This document shows, in pieces, positions 46,559 to 56,315 of a stretch of 64,000 bases of DNA. The notes below the pieces were generated by a model. It had not been told where the DNA came from. It saw nothing but the letters and a program-made list of their open reading frames with translations, and made no database searches. How positions within the stretch are numbered: the first letter of the stretch is position 1; each line of letters begins with the position of its first letter. Source of the DNA: Ferrimonas lipolytica (GTDB taxonomy: Bacteria; Pseudomonadota; Gammaproteobacteria; Enterobacterales; Shewanellaceae); NCBI RefSeq assembly GCF_012295575.1, contig NZ_CP051180.1, positions 1,798,001 through 1,862,000 on the forward strand, given 5' to 3'. The translations under genes and the position numbers were made by a program.

Positions 46559-47782
46559 TCAGGTATGACTTTTTGGCAGCAATAGGTTTAACAAAATCGC
46601 CGTTACCGCACACAGCGCAATTCCCTGCAGCTGAAAATCGCCGAGTGGGAATACCATGCCACCGATACCGAATACCAATGTAACCGCAACGATGACTAGG
46701 TTACGCGCATCGGTGAGATCAACTTGATGTTTAATCAGTGTATTCATGCCCACAGCAGCAATCGAACCAAACAGCAAAATCATGATACCGCCCATTACTA
46801 CTACCGGCACAGTTAACAGCAACGCCCCGAATTTACCAACCATCGCCAATGCGATAGCAAACACGGCCCCATAGGTCATGATCTTAGGGTCATAGTTTTT
46901 GGTCAACATAACTGCACCAGTCACTTCTGAATAAGTGGTGTTTGGTGGACCGCCAAATAAAGCCGCAGTGCTGGTGGCAATGCCATCACCAAACAGGGTG
47001 CGATGGAGACCAGGCTTTTCCACATAGTTTTTACCGGTCACATTAGAGATAGCAACCATGTCACCGATATGTTCCACCGCAGGTGCAATCGCGACCGGGA
47101 TCATGAACAGTACCGCCTGCCAATTAAAGGTTGGAGTAACAAAGTCAGGCAGCGCCAACCAAGCGGCCTCTTTTACTGGAGCAAAGTCAACCAAACCGAG
47201 TGCCAATGACAGGCTATAACCTACGGTGATAGCACAAAGGATTGGTAGCAAACGCAGCAGTCCCCTACCCATAATCGAAACCAACAGCGCAGTAGCTAGG
47301 GTTGGTAACGCCACCATTAATGCGGTTCCGGTCGGAATAATTTGGGTATCGCCAGCAAAACCCAGCGCCATTTTAACTGCAACTGGCGCCAATGAAAGGC
47401 CAATCACCATAATCACCGGCCCGACCACCACTGCCGGAAGGTAGTGATTAATCGCTTTTACCCCACCGACTCGCGCAACTTGAGACAGCAGCATATAAAC
47501 CAAACCTGCCGCGAATAAGCCGCCCATAGTGTCCGCTACGCCCCATTGCGCAACCCCAGCAGAGATTGGAGCAATAAATGCAAACGAGGATGCAAGGAAT
47601 ACCGGCACAGTACGTTTGGTAACAACTTGAAAGATTAACGTGCCTAACCCAGCGGTAAATAACGCTACGCGAATATCCAAGCCGGTCAGCATTGGTACTA
47701 AGACCAAAGCCCCAAAGGCAACAAACAGCATCTGGCCGCCGGCCAATATCTGTTGCGCAGGGGTAAATTGTTGAGTTTGCAT
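46559..47782 (-). CDS. uraA: Uracil permease UraA (NCS2 family)
   Basis: About 407 residues with 12-14 helices. Family motifs are the Glu in VAIAPAVEHIGDM (substrate/proton site) and GDGIATSTAALFGGPPNTTYSEVTGA. It imports uracil with protons. Start taken at ATG 47782 (MQTQQFTPAQQ); a GTG four codons earlier is possible and neither has a clear ribosome binding site. It lies downstream of upp, as in E. coli, but behind a terminator. Confidence 0.93.
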   Translation of the reverse strand: MQTQQFTPAQQILAGGQMLFVAFGALVLVPMLTGLDIRVALFTAGLGTLIFQVVTKRTVPVFLASSFAFIAPISAGVAQWGVADTMGGLFAAGLVYMLLSQVARVGGVKAINHYLPAVVVGPVIMVIGLSLAPVAVKMALGFAGDTQIIPTGTALMVALPTLATALLVSIMGRGLLRLLPILCAITVGYSLSLALGLVDFAPVKEAAWLALPDFVTPTFNWQAVLFMIPVAIAPAVEHIGDMVAISNVTGKNYVEKPGLHRTLFGDGIATSTAALFGGPPNTTYSEVTGAVMLTKNYDPKIMTYGAVFAIALAMVGKFGALLLTVPVVVMGGIMILLFGSIAAVGMNTLIKHQVDLTDARNLVIVAVTLVFGIGGMVFPLGDFQLQGIALCAVTAILLNLLLPKSHT

Positions 47783-47850
47783 GTAGGTGCCCACAGAAGT
47801 TTTATATTGAAGCCAACTGTAATTGTGTTGTTGTCAGCTTTTACGATCGT

Positions 47851-47878
47851 AAAAAAGGCGTCGAATTCGACGCCTTAA
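47851..47878 (-). terminator. Terminator between upp and uraA
   Basis: AAGGCGTCGAATTCGACGCC is a near loopless palindrome followed on the minus strand by TTTTTT. It ends the upp message before uraA, so uraA depends on read-through or its own promoter. Confidence 0.8.
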
Positions 47879-47892
47879 TTGCAGTAGATTTT

Positions 47893-48519
47893 TTATTTGG
47901 TGCCGAAAATTTTATCACCGGCATCACCTAAACCAGGAAGGATATAACCCTTCTCATTTAGGCAATCGTCGATGGCTGCAGCGTAAAGCTCAACATCAGG
48001 GTGAGCTTGCTCGAGGGCTTTAATGCCTTCAGGTGCTGCCACCAACACCAACACTTTAATGTGCTTACAGCCGCGAGACTTAAGCAGATCCAAAGTAGAG
48101 ATCATTGAGCCACCGGTAGCCAGCATAGGATCAACAACCATGGCGATACGCTCTTCGATGTTAGCAACCAGCTTTTCGAAGTATGGCACTGGTTCGAGGG
48201 TTTCTTCGTCACGGTAGATACCAACAACAGAAACCTTGGCTGATGGCATGTGCTCAAGTACCGCATCCATCATACCTAAGCCCGCACGCAGAATAGGCAC
48301 AACAGTTACTTTTTTGCCTTTAATCTTTTTAACTTCGATTGGGCCATTCCAACCTTCAATAGTCACCTGCTCCATTTCGAAGTCTTTTGTCGCTTCGTAG
48401 GTTACCAAGCTAGAAACCTCATGAGCTAACTCACGGAAGCGCTTGGTGCTGATATCAGCTTCGCGCATCAAACCCAATTTGTGTTGAATTAATGGGTGGT
48501 TTACTTCAGTGACTTGCAT
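47893..48519 (-). CDS. upp: Uracil phosphoribosyltransferase
   Basis: 208 residues, the E. coli length. It converts uracil and PRPP to UMP. Motifs include [22 protein letters not shown], the PRPP loop [13 protein letters not shown], and the C-terminal [15 protein letters not shown] 48519 is chosen (GGAG six bases upstream). A salvage partner of the UraA permease. Confidence 0.96.
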   Translation of the reverse strand: MQVTEVNHPLIQHKLGLMREADISTKRFRELAHEVSSLVTYEATKDFEMEQVTIEGWNGPIEVKKIKGKKVTVVPILRAGLGMMDAVLEHMPSAKVSVVGIYRDEETLEPVPYFEKLVANIEERIAMVVDPMLATGGSMISTLDLLKSRGCKHIKVLVLVAAPEGIKALEQAHPDVELYAAAIDDCLNEKGYILPGLGDAGDKIFGTK

Positions 48520-48696
48520 CGACATCTCCAAGATTTTGGCCAGACAAATTTCTCAGATCATAGCGTTAGTTGCTACCAACAAGAAAGTATCAACTTCCAG
48601 TTTAGTTGTGCATCTGTGAACAAGATCGCCAAGGCGTTAATAAATAACCAAAAGCAATGTAAAAATGGCAGTGACCACCGTTCAAGCACTAATTTG

Positions 48697-48988
48697 GGCT
48701 GTGTCGTAGTTAGCTATCGAAGTTTATCTTAAGCCTTCGGCTTCACCGATTCTGGTGCTTTTAGGGGACTATGTCGCGGTGGCGACGGCACATTCTGGTG
48801 TGCATTAGGGGGGAGCTTCGCCCCCGTTGGAGTCCCCCTTTGCCTTAGGCCGCCGTTCAAAACGCTTCGCTGAACTGCTCCAATGCGGCAGAAGATCAAT
48901 AGCGGTAGTGCTTTACCCTTGTATCGCGACTCGCCTAGCCAATTATTTAATAGCCTTGGAAAGAGCAACACTTAATTGGTACACAGCA
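48697..48988 (+). mobile_element. MITE copy M10 (292 bp), upstream of purM
   Basis: Starts GGCTGTGTCGTAG and ends GGTACACAGCA. The 8-bp repeat CTAATTTG is perfect (48689-48696, 48989-48996), and identity extends outwards to GCACTAATTTGGG. It is the longest copy and sits in the divergent upp-purM promoter region. Confidence 0.92.
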
Positions 48989-49160
48989 CTAATTTGGGGT
49001 GGCCTGCGCTATTGTGATAGCCAGCAATACTCACTTTCCTGTAATTAAAACAGTTCATTACTGGCTTTGGCGCTTGGGTCGAACCGCGCTGACTGTTAGA
49101 ATGCTGCGCAAAATTAGTACCCCTACATATAAAACTAATAAACATCAAAATGAGGCCTCT

Positions 49161-50207
49161 GTGACTACTCCTAGCCAACTGAGTTACAAAGATGCAGGTG
49201 TTGATATCGATGCAGGTAATGCACTGGTAGATAACATCAAATCTGCAGTAAAACGTACCCATCGCCCTGAAGTGATGGGGGGACTGGGTGGATTTGGCGC
49301 GTTATGCCGCCTGCCGACTAATTACAACAAGCCTTTATTGGTCTCTGGTACCGACGGTGTTGGCACCAAGCTGCGTTTGGCTATCGATTACCAACGCCAC
49401 GATACCGTTGGTATCGATCTGGTTGCCATGTGTGTTAACGATCTGATTGTCCAAGGCGCCGAACCGCTATTCTTCCTGGATTACTACGCTACCGGTAAGT
49501 TGGACGTTGATGTTGCAACCTCAGTCGTTAGTGGTATTGCCGACGGGTGTCAGCTGGCTGGCTGTGCCCTTATCGGTGGCGAAACCGCGGAAATGCCAGG
49601 CATGTACGAAGGCTCCGATTACGATATGGCGGGCTTCTGCGTTGGCGTTGTTGAAGAAGACGAAGTGATCACTGGTGCCAAAGTCGCAGCCGGCGACGCC
49701 TTAATTGCTTTGGGCTCCAGCGGTCCCCACTCCAACGGCTACTCACTTATTCGCAAGGTCCTCGAGCGTTGTGATAACCCAGCTGAAGTTCAGTTAGGCG
49801 AGCAGAAGCTAATTGATGCGTTAATGGCACCAACAAAAATTTACGTTAAGTCGGTCTTGAAACTGGCTCAACAAACCCCCATTCATGCCATATCGCACAT
49901 TACCGGTGGTGGTTTCTGGGAAAACATCCCACGAGTACTTCCTGATAATTGTAAAGCGGTTGTTGATGGCAACAGCTGGCAATGGCCACAGGTGTTTAAC
50001 TGGTTGCAAGCAACCGGCAACATCGAGGAGCATGAAATGTACCGCACCTTTAACTGCGGTGTTGGTTTAGTCATTGCTCTCCCTGCTAGCGAAGCTGCAG
50101 CGGCCGTTGAACTACTTAAAGCCGAAGGTGAAAACGCTTGGATTATCGGTCAGATTGCCGAACGTCATGACGACCAAGCGCAAGTTGAGATTAATGGCGA
50201 ACGATAA
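49161..50207 (+). CDS. purM: Phosphoribosylformylglycinamidine cyclo-ligase
   Basis: 348 residues from GTG 49161 (GAGG just upstream); E. coli PurM has 345 and begins at the same place ([17 protein letters not shown]). An earlier TTG/ATG frame to 48999 is open but not conserved. Landmarks are [27 protein letters not shown] and [11 protein letters not shown]. It is the fifth step of purine synthesis, making AIR. It forms an operon with purN. Confidence 0.96.
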   Translation: MTTPSQLSYKDAGVDIDAGNALVDNIKSAVKRTHRPEVMGGLGGFGALCRLPTNYNKPLLVSGTDGVGTKLRLAIDYQRHDTVGIDLVAMCVNDLIVQGAEPLFFLDYYATGKLDVDVATSVVSGIADGCQLAGCALIGGETAEMPGMYEGSDYDMAGFCVGVVEEDEVITGAKVAAGDALIALGSSGPHSNGYSLIRKVLERCDNPAEVQLGEQKLIDALMAPTKIYVKSVLKLAQQTPIHAISHITGGGFWENIPRVLPDNCKAVVDGNSWQWPQVFNWLQATGNIEEHEMYRTFNCGVGLVIALPASEAAAAVELLKAEGENAWIIGQIAERHDDQAQVEINGER

Positions 50208-50258
50208 GTAACCAAACAGTTCAACTTAGGTCACAAATCGGTAATTAAAGGAAACACC

Positions 50259-50906
50259 ATGAAAAAGCTCCGCATTGCAGTGCTTATTTCCGGTAGTGGT
50301 AGTAATTTACAAGCTATTATCGATGCATGCGCTAGCGGCGAAATTAACGGTGAAGTTACCGCCGTTATCAGTAATAAGGCCGATGTATACGGCCTACAGC
50401 GAGCTCAAGCAGCAAAGATCAGCCATAGTGTTGTCGCCGCTAACCGGGGTGAAGCCCGGGAGTTGTATGACCGACGCTTGACCGCTGAGCTGGCGCAACA
50501 TAAACCAGATCTTGTGGTTTTAGCTGGGTTTATGAGGATATTGTCTGAAAGCTTTGTTAGACAATATGAGGGTAAGATGTTTAACATCCACCCTTCACTC
50601 TTGCCAAAATACCCTGGCCTCGACACTCATCAGCGTGTTTTAGACGCTGGCGACGACGAACATGGTGCCTCGGTACACTTTGTAACGCCTGAGCTCGATG
50701 GGGGTCCGGTAGTGTTGCAAGCAAAAGTGCCAGTTTTTGAAGAGGACGACGCCGCAGATCTTGCTCAGCGTGTCCATACTCAAGAACACCGAATCTACCC
50801 ATTAGTGGTGAAGTGGTTTTGCCAAGGCCGTTTGGCCATGGGGGACAACATCGCACTGATGGATGGCAACAAATTGGCTGCCGGCGGTTACGCCGCAGAC
50901 GATTGA
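50259..50906 (+). CDS. purN: Phosphoribosylglycinamide formyltransferase
   Basis: 215 residues. The start is IAVLISGSGSNLQAIIDAC, the catalytic Asn-His-Asp site is MFNIHPSLLPKYPGLDTH with HGASVHFVTPELDGGP. It uses 10-formyl-THF to formylate GAR. It follows purM by 51 bases. Confidence 0.96.
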   Translation: MKKLRIAVLISGSGSNLQAIIDACASGEINGEVTAVISNKADVYGLQRAQAAKISHSVVAANRGEARELYDRRLTAELAQHKPDLVVLAGFMRILSESFVRQYEGKMFNIHPSLLPKYPGLDTHQRVLDAGDDEHGASVHFVTPELDGGPVVLQAKVPVFEEDDAADLAQRVHTQEHRIYPLVVKWFCQGRLAMGDNIALMDGNKLAAGGYAADD

Positions 50907-50937
50907 TTTATAGACCGGGGTTGGAAACAGCACCAGT

Positions 50938-50971
50938 CAAAAAAGGCAACTGCTAACGCGTTGCCTTTTTG
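50938..50971. terminator. purMN terminator
   Basis: AAAAAAGGCAAC pairs with GTTGCCTTTTT. A/T tracts on both sides make it effective on both strands. Confidence 0.85.
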
Positions 50972-51028
50972 GCCACAACATCGACTGCTAAACTGCTAAC
51001 GAGGTATTATTTACTTCGCAATGGCAGT

Positions 51029-51256
51029 TTAATTTTCGACCTTTGGCCATACAATCTTGTTTTTCTTAAAAAAGTTACGCTTAGCGGTGAATTGTTCACC
51101 TTTCCTATCTTGTTGAATTTCAACAAAATCAGGTCGTTCGTAGCCTAGAAAAGCGTATCCGATGGTTGAAAAACTGCGATTTGAGGAATTCTTCGAAAAT
51201 TTTCGAGAAATCCTGTATACTTTCGCGCGATTTCGACCCTGACCAACAGAGTACAA
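51029..51256 (-). CDS. Doubtful small ORF antisense to the fusA leader
   Basis: A 75-codon minus-strand frame ending [17 protein letters not shown]...KIVWPKVEN, with natural-looking composition in its last 45 codons and the bidirectional purMN hairpin downstream. The only starts are a TTG inside the fusA 5' leader and no ribosome binding site is evident. No family recognised. It may be chance or a decayed gene. Confidence 0.2.
   Translation of the reverse strand: MYSVGQGRNRAKVYRISRKFSKNSSNRSFSTIGYAFLGYERPDFVEIQQDRKGEQFTAKRNFFKKNKIVWPKVEN
51192..51223 (+). promoter_or_regulatory. Promoter of fusA
   Basis: TATACT (51218-51223) is a near-consensus -10; TTCGAA 18 bases upstream is a weak -35. 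The downstream TTCGCGCGA discriminator is G/C-rich, as in promoters of translation genes under stringent control. Confidence 0.5.
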
Positions 51257-51259
51257 CTA

Positions 51260-53353
51260 ATGGCAGATTTATCCCGTTACAGAAATATCGGTATCTTCGC
51301 TCACGTAGATGCTGGTAAGACAACTACCACCGAACGTATCCTGAAATTGACCGGTAAGATCCACAAAACCGGTGAAGTTCACGATGGCGCAGCTACTACT
51401 GACTTCATGGAGCAGGAAGCTGAGCGCGGTATTACCATCCAGTCAGCAGCAACTACCTGTTTCTGGAATGACCATCGCATGAACATCATCGATACCCCAG
51501 GACACGTTGACTTCACTGTTGAAGTTTACCGTTCCCTGAAGGTTCTTGATGGCGGTGTTGGCGTATTCTGTGGTTCCGGCGGCGTTGAGCCACAGTCCGA
51601 AACTAACTGGCGTTACGCGAACGACTCTGAAGTTGCTCGTCTGATCTTCGTGAACAAGCTGGACCGCATGGGTGCAGACTTCTACCGCGTAGTAGACCAA
51701 GTTAAGAACGTTCTGGGCGCTCGCCCACTGGTTATGACTCTGCCTATCGGCCGCGAAGATGACTTCGTTGGTTGTGTAGACGTACTGAGCCAGAAAGCTT
51801 ACATCTGGGATGACTCTGGTCTTCCAGAGAACTACGAAGTAACTGACATCCCAGCTGATATGGTTGACGATGCTGCTGCTTACCGTGAAGAGCTGATCGA
51901 AACTGCGCTTGAGCAAGACGAAGACTTGCTGATGGAATACCTGGAAGAAGGCACCGAGCCATCTCTAGAAGATATCCAGCGTTGTATCCGTGCTGGTACT
52001 CGTACCAACGACTTCTTCCCAACTTACTGTGGTTCTGCATTTAAGAACAAAGGTATCCAGCTAGTACTGGACGCTGTTGTTGATTACTTGCCTTCTCCTA
52101 CTGAAGTTGACCCACAGCCGCTGACCGACAAAGATACCGGTGAAGCGACTGGTGAAGTTGCAACTGTTTCTGTAGATGAGCCACTGCGTGCTCTGGCGTT
52201 TAAGATCATGGATGACCGTTTCGGCGCCCTGACCTTCATCCGCATCTACTCTGGTAAGCTAGCTAAGGGTGACACCATCCTGAACGCCGCTACCGGCAAA
52301 ACTGAGCGTATCGGCCGTATGGTTGAGATGCACGCTGACGAACGTAACGAGATCTCTTCTGCACAAGCAGGTGACATCATCGCCGTTGTTGGTATGAAGA
52401 ACGTACAGACTGGCCACACCCTGTGTGACCAGAAGCACGAGTGTACCTTGGAGCCAATGATCTTCCCTGAGCCAGTGATCTCTATCGCTGTTTCTCCGAA
52501 GGACAAAGGCGGTTCTGAGAAAATGGGTATCGCAATCGGTAAGATGGTTGCTGAAGATCCTTCTTTCTTGGTTGAAACTGATGAAGATTCTGGCGAAACC
52601 ATCCTGAAAGGTATGGGCGAGCTACACTTGGACATCAAAGTAGACATCCTTAAGCGTACCTACGGTGTTGATCTGATCGTTGGTAAGCCACAGGTTGCAT
52701 ACCGCGAAACCATCACCAACGCGATTGAAGATTCTTACACTCACAAGAAGCAGTCTGGTGGTTCTGGTCAGTTCGGTAAGATCGATTACCGCATCAAGCC
52801 AGGTGAGCCGGGTTCAGGCTTCAAGTTCACCTCTTCTGTTGTTGGCGGTAACGTTCCTAAGGAATTCTGGCCAGCAGTTGAGAAAGGCTTCGGTGGCATG
52901 ATGGAGCAAGGCGTTCTGGCTGGTTTCCCAGTACTGGACGTTGAAGTTGAGCTGTTCGACGGTGGTTTCCACGCAGTTGACTCCTCTGCTATTGCTTTCG
53001 AAATCGCTGCTAAAGGCGCTTTCCGTCAGTCTATCCCTAAAGCGGGTCCACAGCTGATCGAACCTATCATGCACGTTGATGTGTTCACTCCAGACGATCA
53101 CGTTGGTGACGTAATTGGTGACTTGAACCGTCGTCGCGGCATGATCAAAGATCAGATGGCTGCTTCTACCGGCGTTCGTATTAAGGCAGACGTACCTCTG
53201 TCTGAAATGTTCGGTTACATCGGTCACCTGCGTACCATCACTTCAGGCCGTGGTCAGTTCTCTATGGAGTTCTCCCACTACATGCCTTGCCCGAACACTG
53301 TGGCAGAGCAAGTTATCGCTGAAGTTAAAGAACGCGACGCAGCTGGCAAGTAA
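51260..53353 (+). CDS. fusA: Elongation factor G (solitary, EF-G2-like)
   Basis: 697 residues, full-length translational GTPase. G1 [13 protein letters not shown]2 [13 protein letters not shown]3 [13 protein letters not shown] and G4 [11 protein letters not shown] are intact; domain IV and the C-terminal [15 protein letters not shown] follow. It promotes ribosome translocation or recycling. It is not in a str operon (no rpsL, rpsG or tuf nearby), so it is probably the second EF-G found in Shewanella and Vibrio relatives. Codon use is strongly biased to highly expressed codons, arguing for substantial expression. Confidence 0.95.
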   Translation: MADLSRYRNIGIFAHVDAGKTTTTERILKLTGKIHKTGEVHDGAATTDFMEQEAERGITIQSAATTCFWNDHRMNIIDTPGHVDFTVEVYRSLKVLDGGVGVFCGSGGVEPQSETNWRYANDSEVARLIFVNKLDRMGADFYRVVDQVKNVLGARPLVMTLPIGREDDFVGCVDVLSQKAYIWDDSGLPENYEVTDIPADMVDDAAAYREELIETALEQDEDLLMEYLEEGTEPSLEDIQRCIRAGTRTNDFFPTYCGSAFKNKGIQLVLDAVVDYLPSPTEVDPQPLTDKDTGEATGEVATVSVDEPLRALAFKIMDDRFGALTFIRIYSGKLAKGDTILNAATGKTERIGRMVEMHADERNEISSAQAGDIIAVVGMKNVQTGHTLCDQKHECTLEPMIFPEPVISIAVSPKDKGGSEKMGIAIGKMVAEDPSFLVETDEDSGETILKGMGELHLDIKVDILKRTYGVDLIVGKPQVAYRETITNAIEDSYTHKKQSGGSGQFGKIDYRIKPGEPGSGFKFTSSVVGGNVPKEFWPAVEKGFGGMMEQGVLAGFPVLDVEVELFDGGFHAVDSSAIAFEIAAKGAFRQSIPKAGPQLIEPIMHVDVFTPDDHVGDVIGDLNRRRGMIKDQMAASTGVRIKADVPLSEMFGYIGHLRTITSGRGQFSMEFSHYMPCPNTVAEQVIAEVKERDAAGK

Positions 53354-53379
53354 TTCGTTACTTACTAAGCTAACCGCTT

Positions 53380-53416
53380 AAAAAGCCCCGCCAAGGAAAC
53401 TTGGCGGGGCTTTTGT
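53380..53416 (+). terminator. fusA terminator
   Basis: AAAAGCCCCGCCAAG pairs with CTTGGCGGGGCTTTT around a GAAA loop. Confidence 0.92.
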
Positions 53417-53543
53417 TTGTCTAGCTGCTAAGCACCGATTGAGTTCTGCTTTGAGCCTATGCGGTAACGATTATTGTGTTTAACAAGGTAATGTCGAGGC
53501 AGTGCTTTGGCCGTATTGAAGCGTTTAGTACAAGGCGAAAAAA

Positions 53544-53834
53544 GGCTATGTCATGGTTAGCTGTTGAGATTTACCTCAAGCCTTCGGCTTTACCGATTGT
53601 GGTGTTTGAGAGGGGCTATACCACGGTGACTACGGCACATTTTTATATGCACTAGGAGGGGAGCTTCGTCCCGTTGGGAATTCCCCTTGCCTTAGGTCGC
53701 AGCCCAAAACGCTTCGCTGGACCACTCCTATGCGGCAGAAGATCAATGGCGGTAGTGCTTATCCCTTGTATCAGGACACTCCTAGCCACTGCTTTAACAG
53801 CATTGGCAAGAACAACACTTAGTTGGTACACAGC
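53544..53834 (+). mobile_element. MITE copy M11 (291 bp)
   Basis: From GGCTATGTCATGG to GGTACACAGC, with a perfect 8-bp repeat CGAAAAAA (53536-53543, 53835-53842). The right-hand repeat is part of the U-tract of the PBP1C gene's terminator. Confidence 0.9.
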
Positions 53835-53835
53835 C

Positions 53836-53862
53836 GAAAAAAGGCCCCCAAATGGGAGCCAC
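53836..53862 (-). terminator. Terminator of the PBP1C-like gene
   Basis: On the minus strand GGCTCCCA pairs with TGGGGGCC, followed by TTTTTT. MITE M11 lies immediately beyond the U-tract. Confidence 0.75.
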
Positions 53863-53888
53863 TTAATAACGTTAGATTGTCTGCGGCG

Positions 53889-56315
53889 CTAGCCGGCAGG
53901 ACTGACGGTAAAGGAGACCTGCAGTGAGTACCCTTGGTCGTCCAATGCGATAAGCTGCTGCGGGCCGTTAAGCAAGCGGTTCAGGTTGAGTTCCAACTCA
54001 GCACCATCGGCAATCGACTCACCATTGAGATACCACTCAATCTCACCGTTAGCCCCAGAAGCTGTAACTAGCAGCGGCTCAAACGGTTCAGATTCAATCC
54101 TACGGAAGTCTTGCTCACTGCTGATCCCTGCAATCTTCAAGCTGCTACTTTCGTGTGGGATGTTCGGGCACAACACATTGAAGGCAGGCATCCGTTCGGC
54201 TCGGCGCATCCGTTCTGGCAACCATGGCTCTAACTCACGCGGCCATAATACAGCGGTAGTGTATTCCGCCCGATTCTTATAGCAGCCACGGCTTAACCGT
54301 TTCTCGGTTACCGTATCGACGTACATCCCTTTGGTAGAGCGGTACCACCCCTTACGCTGACCCGCGTATAAGGTTCGTGGGGCTTCGCCGTTTTTGGTCC
54401 ATGCGGTTTTGCGCTTGTCACAACCGTACACGTTCATATCGCGGCTACGCCCATCAGGCCAGCAGATGTCTTCCTGTTTGACGCCCGCCGGACGACGGTT
54501 TTCACCCAATGGCCGATACTTTTCCAAGGCAGAACTGATCCGTACCAGCGCCGTCAACGCATCCGCACGACCACTAACTGGACTTGAGTAGATATCATCA
54601 TGAACGCCAACCCAGATCCCTAAGGTGAAAGCCGGTGTAGCACCTATAGACCAGTTATCACGACTGGCCCAACCGCTACCTGCCTTCCACGCTAGAGCTT
54701 CAGGCTTACGTGCTTCAACATACTCAGGTAAAGCCGCTTGCTTCAACGTATCCCAGGTAATCCATGCAGCTTCATCACTAAAGAGGCGTTTGCTTTTGGC
54801 TTTATCGTCCGGCGAGTAAACCATCGAGGCTACCCGCCCTTCACTACCTAAAGCCGAGTACAGTTCCACCATCTGCTCGAGGTTGGTTTCCGCTTCACCG
54901 AGTAATACCCGCGGTGATAAACCGAAATCACTCAATTCAATTGGCTGTTCAGCCTCTTCCAACGAGCGTAGAAATTTTTGCTCACCGATATTCTCAATAA
55001 GCTGAATAAATGGCAGGTTAAGTGATAGTTGCAGTGCTTCTGTTGCAGACACTGGGCCAACAAACTCATCCTGACCATCGGCAACGTCACGTAAATAACC
55101 CCGGCGTGGAATATCTGCCAACAACGATTCAGAGTGGATCAATCGTTCATCCAGCGCTTTAGCGAACACCAACGGCTTCAACATATCGCCGGGCGAGCGA
55201 ATCGCTTGAATCATATCGGTGGTGTCATGACCTGGAGAGTTGCCGACATAAGCAACAATCTGTTTGGTTTTATTGTCCATCAACACCATTGCCATCGAGG
55301 AACCATTTACCTGCTTATCAGCAAACTCGCGGCTGTAGCGTTCAAACTCCTCTTGGATCACTGGTTCTATATTGGTTTGAATCACCGTTTGATTAGGGTG
55401 ACGCTCCTTTACCTGCAATGCATATTGTGGAGCTACATTAGGTAACTCTAAGTCTACCGGTTCAACCACAATCTTTAGCGCGACATCAACCTCTGCTTTC
55501 GGCCAAAAATCTTGGTCAACGAAGATCCGTAGTATCGAGTCACGTTCTTTTTCAGCTCGGTTAGCAAATTTGTCCAACCGGTAACGTTTGGGGTATTTTG
55601 CAACGGCGAGTAACAGCGCTACTTCGCTGTAATCCAGCTCATAGGCAGGCTTATCAAAGAATTGATAGCTCGCCGCCTGAAACCCTTCCAACTTAGGAGC
55701 CATTGGTAGATGGTTGACGTACAGCGATAAGATCTCTTCTTTGGTTAACGCCAATTCAAGTTGGATAGCTCGAACAGTTTGCTGCCACACCCCAGCTTCT
55801 GGGTAGAGGATCTTAGCAACTTTAACGGTAATGGTTTCGCCACTGGCACGATAGTCAGGGTTAACGAACCCAAACACTCCGTCGCGGATCATGCTGAATG
55901 GATTGACCCCAAAGTGATAAAAGAAATGACGATCTTGTTGATGTAACAAAGCATCTTTAAGTAGTGGGGAGATATCTTCTAAGGCAATCGGGTAACGCCA
56001 ATTACCCTGTTTGTTAGGAAACACCGATAACGGTCGACCAGAACTATCAACCACTACCTTTGAACGGTCATGATTGTTATCTGGCAACGATAATGGGTCA
56101 CTGATGTTACTCCACATAAATGCGGCTATAAATAGCAGCAACAGTGCCAGCAAGACCTTAACTCCCCTTTTCCCGTATCGATTCACACGATATGCAAATT
56201 GAGCTAGCGCACCTCGATTCTCTGTCGAATTCGAGTTTGGTTCATTGTGTTCAATAAACGCTTCCAAACGCTGTTGCCATTTGCGACTAATCCATTGCCG
56301 CACAGTTGAAAACAT
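53889..56315 (-). CDS. pbpC: PBP1C-like protein with degenerate active sites
   Basis: 808 residues (E. coli PBP1C 770). A membrane helix at ~52-68 precedes the glycosyltransferase-51 domain (~100-260), then a transpeptidase domain (~330-580) and a C-terminal BiPBP-type beta domain. The layout is PBP1C, but key residues differ. The GT51 EDR is QDR (Q127), and the STxTMQ motif reads SGETITVK. The transpeptidase SxxK is DMLK (D377), so the nucleophile serine is gone. SLN (431-433) remains, and KTG is KAG (544-546). The reading frame is intact, so it is probably a pseudoenzyme with a structural role. AGAGG precedes ATG 56315. Confidence 0.85.
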   Translation of the reverse strand: MFSTVRQWISRKWQQRLEAFIEHNEPNSNSTENRGALAQFAYRVNRYGKRGVKVLLALLLLFIAAFMWSNISDPLSLPDNNHDRSKVVVDSSGRPLSVFPNKQGNWRYPIALEDISPLLKDALLHQQDRHFFYHFGVNPFSMIRDGVFGFVNPDYRASGETITVKVAKILYPEAGVWQQTVRAIQLELALTKEEILSLYVNHLPMAPKLEGFQAASYQFFDKPAYELDYSEVALLLAVAKYPKRYRLDKFANRAEKERDSILRIFVDQDFWPKAEVDVALKIVVEPVDLELPNVAPQYALQVKERHPNQTVIQTNIEPVIQEEFERYSREFADKQVNGSSMAMVLMDNKTKQIVAYVGNSPGHDTTDMIQAIRSPGDMLKPLVFAKALDERLIHSESLLADIPRRGYLRDVADGQDEFVGPVSATEALQLSLNLPFIQLIENIGEQKFLRSLEEAEQPIELSDFGLSPRVLLGEAETNLEQMVELYSALGSEGRVASMVYSPDDKAKSKRLFSDEAAWITWDTLKQAALPEYVEARKPEALAWKAGSGWASRDNWSIGATPAFTLGIWVGVHDDIYSSPVSGRADALTALVRISSALEKYRPLGENRRPAGVKQEDICWPDGRSRDMNVYGCDKRKTAWTKNGEAPRTLYAGQRKGWYRSTKGMYVDTVTEKRLSRGCYKNRAEYTTAVLWPRELEPWLPERMRRAERMPAFNVLCPNIPHESSSLKIAGISSEQDFRRIESEPFEPLLVTASGANGEIEWYLNGESIADGAELELNLNRLLNGPQQLIALDDQGYSLQVSFTVSPAG

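Noticed and set aside
49090-49160. A PurR operator upstream of purM.
   Set aside because: No sequence close to ACGCAAACGTTTGCGT was found in the region between MITE M10 and purM.
51161-51242. A 26-codon plus-strand frame ([14 protein letters not shown]...) just before fusA, as a leader peptide.
   Set aside because: It overlaps the -10 element of the fusA promoter, has no ribosome binding site, and would lie partly upstream of the likely transcription start.
7165-53834. The dispersed repeat as a CRISPR or REP/BIME system.
   Set aside because: Copies are 5 kb or so apart, 220-292 bp long, have terminal inverted repeats and target duplications, and there are no cas genes or RAYT transposase in view.
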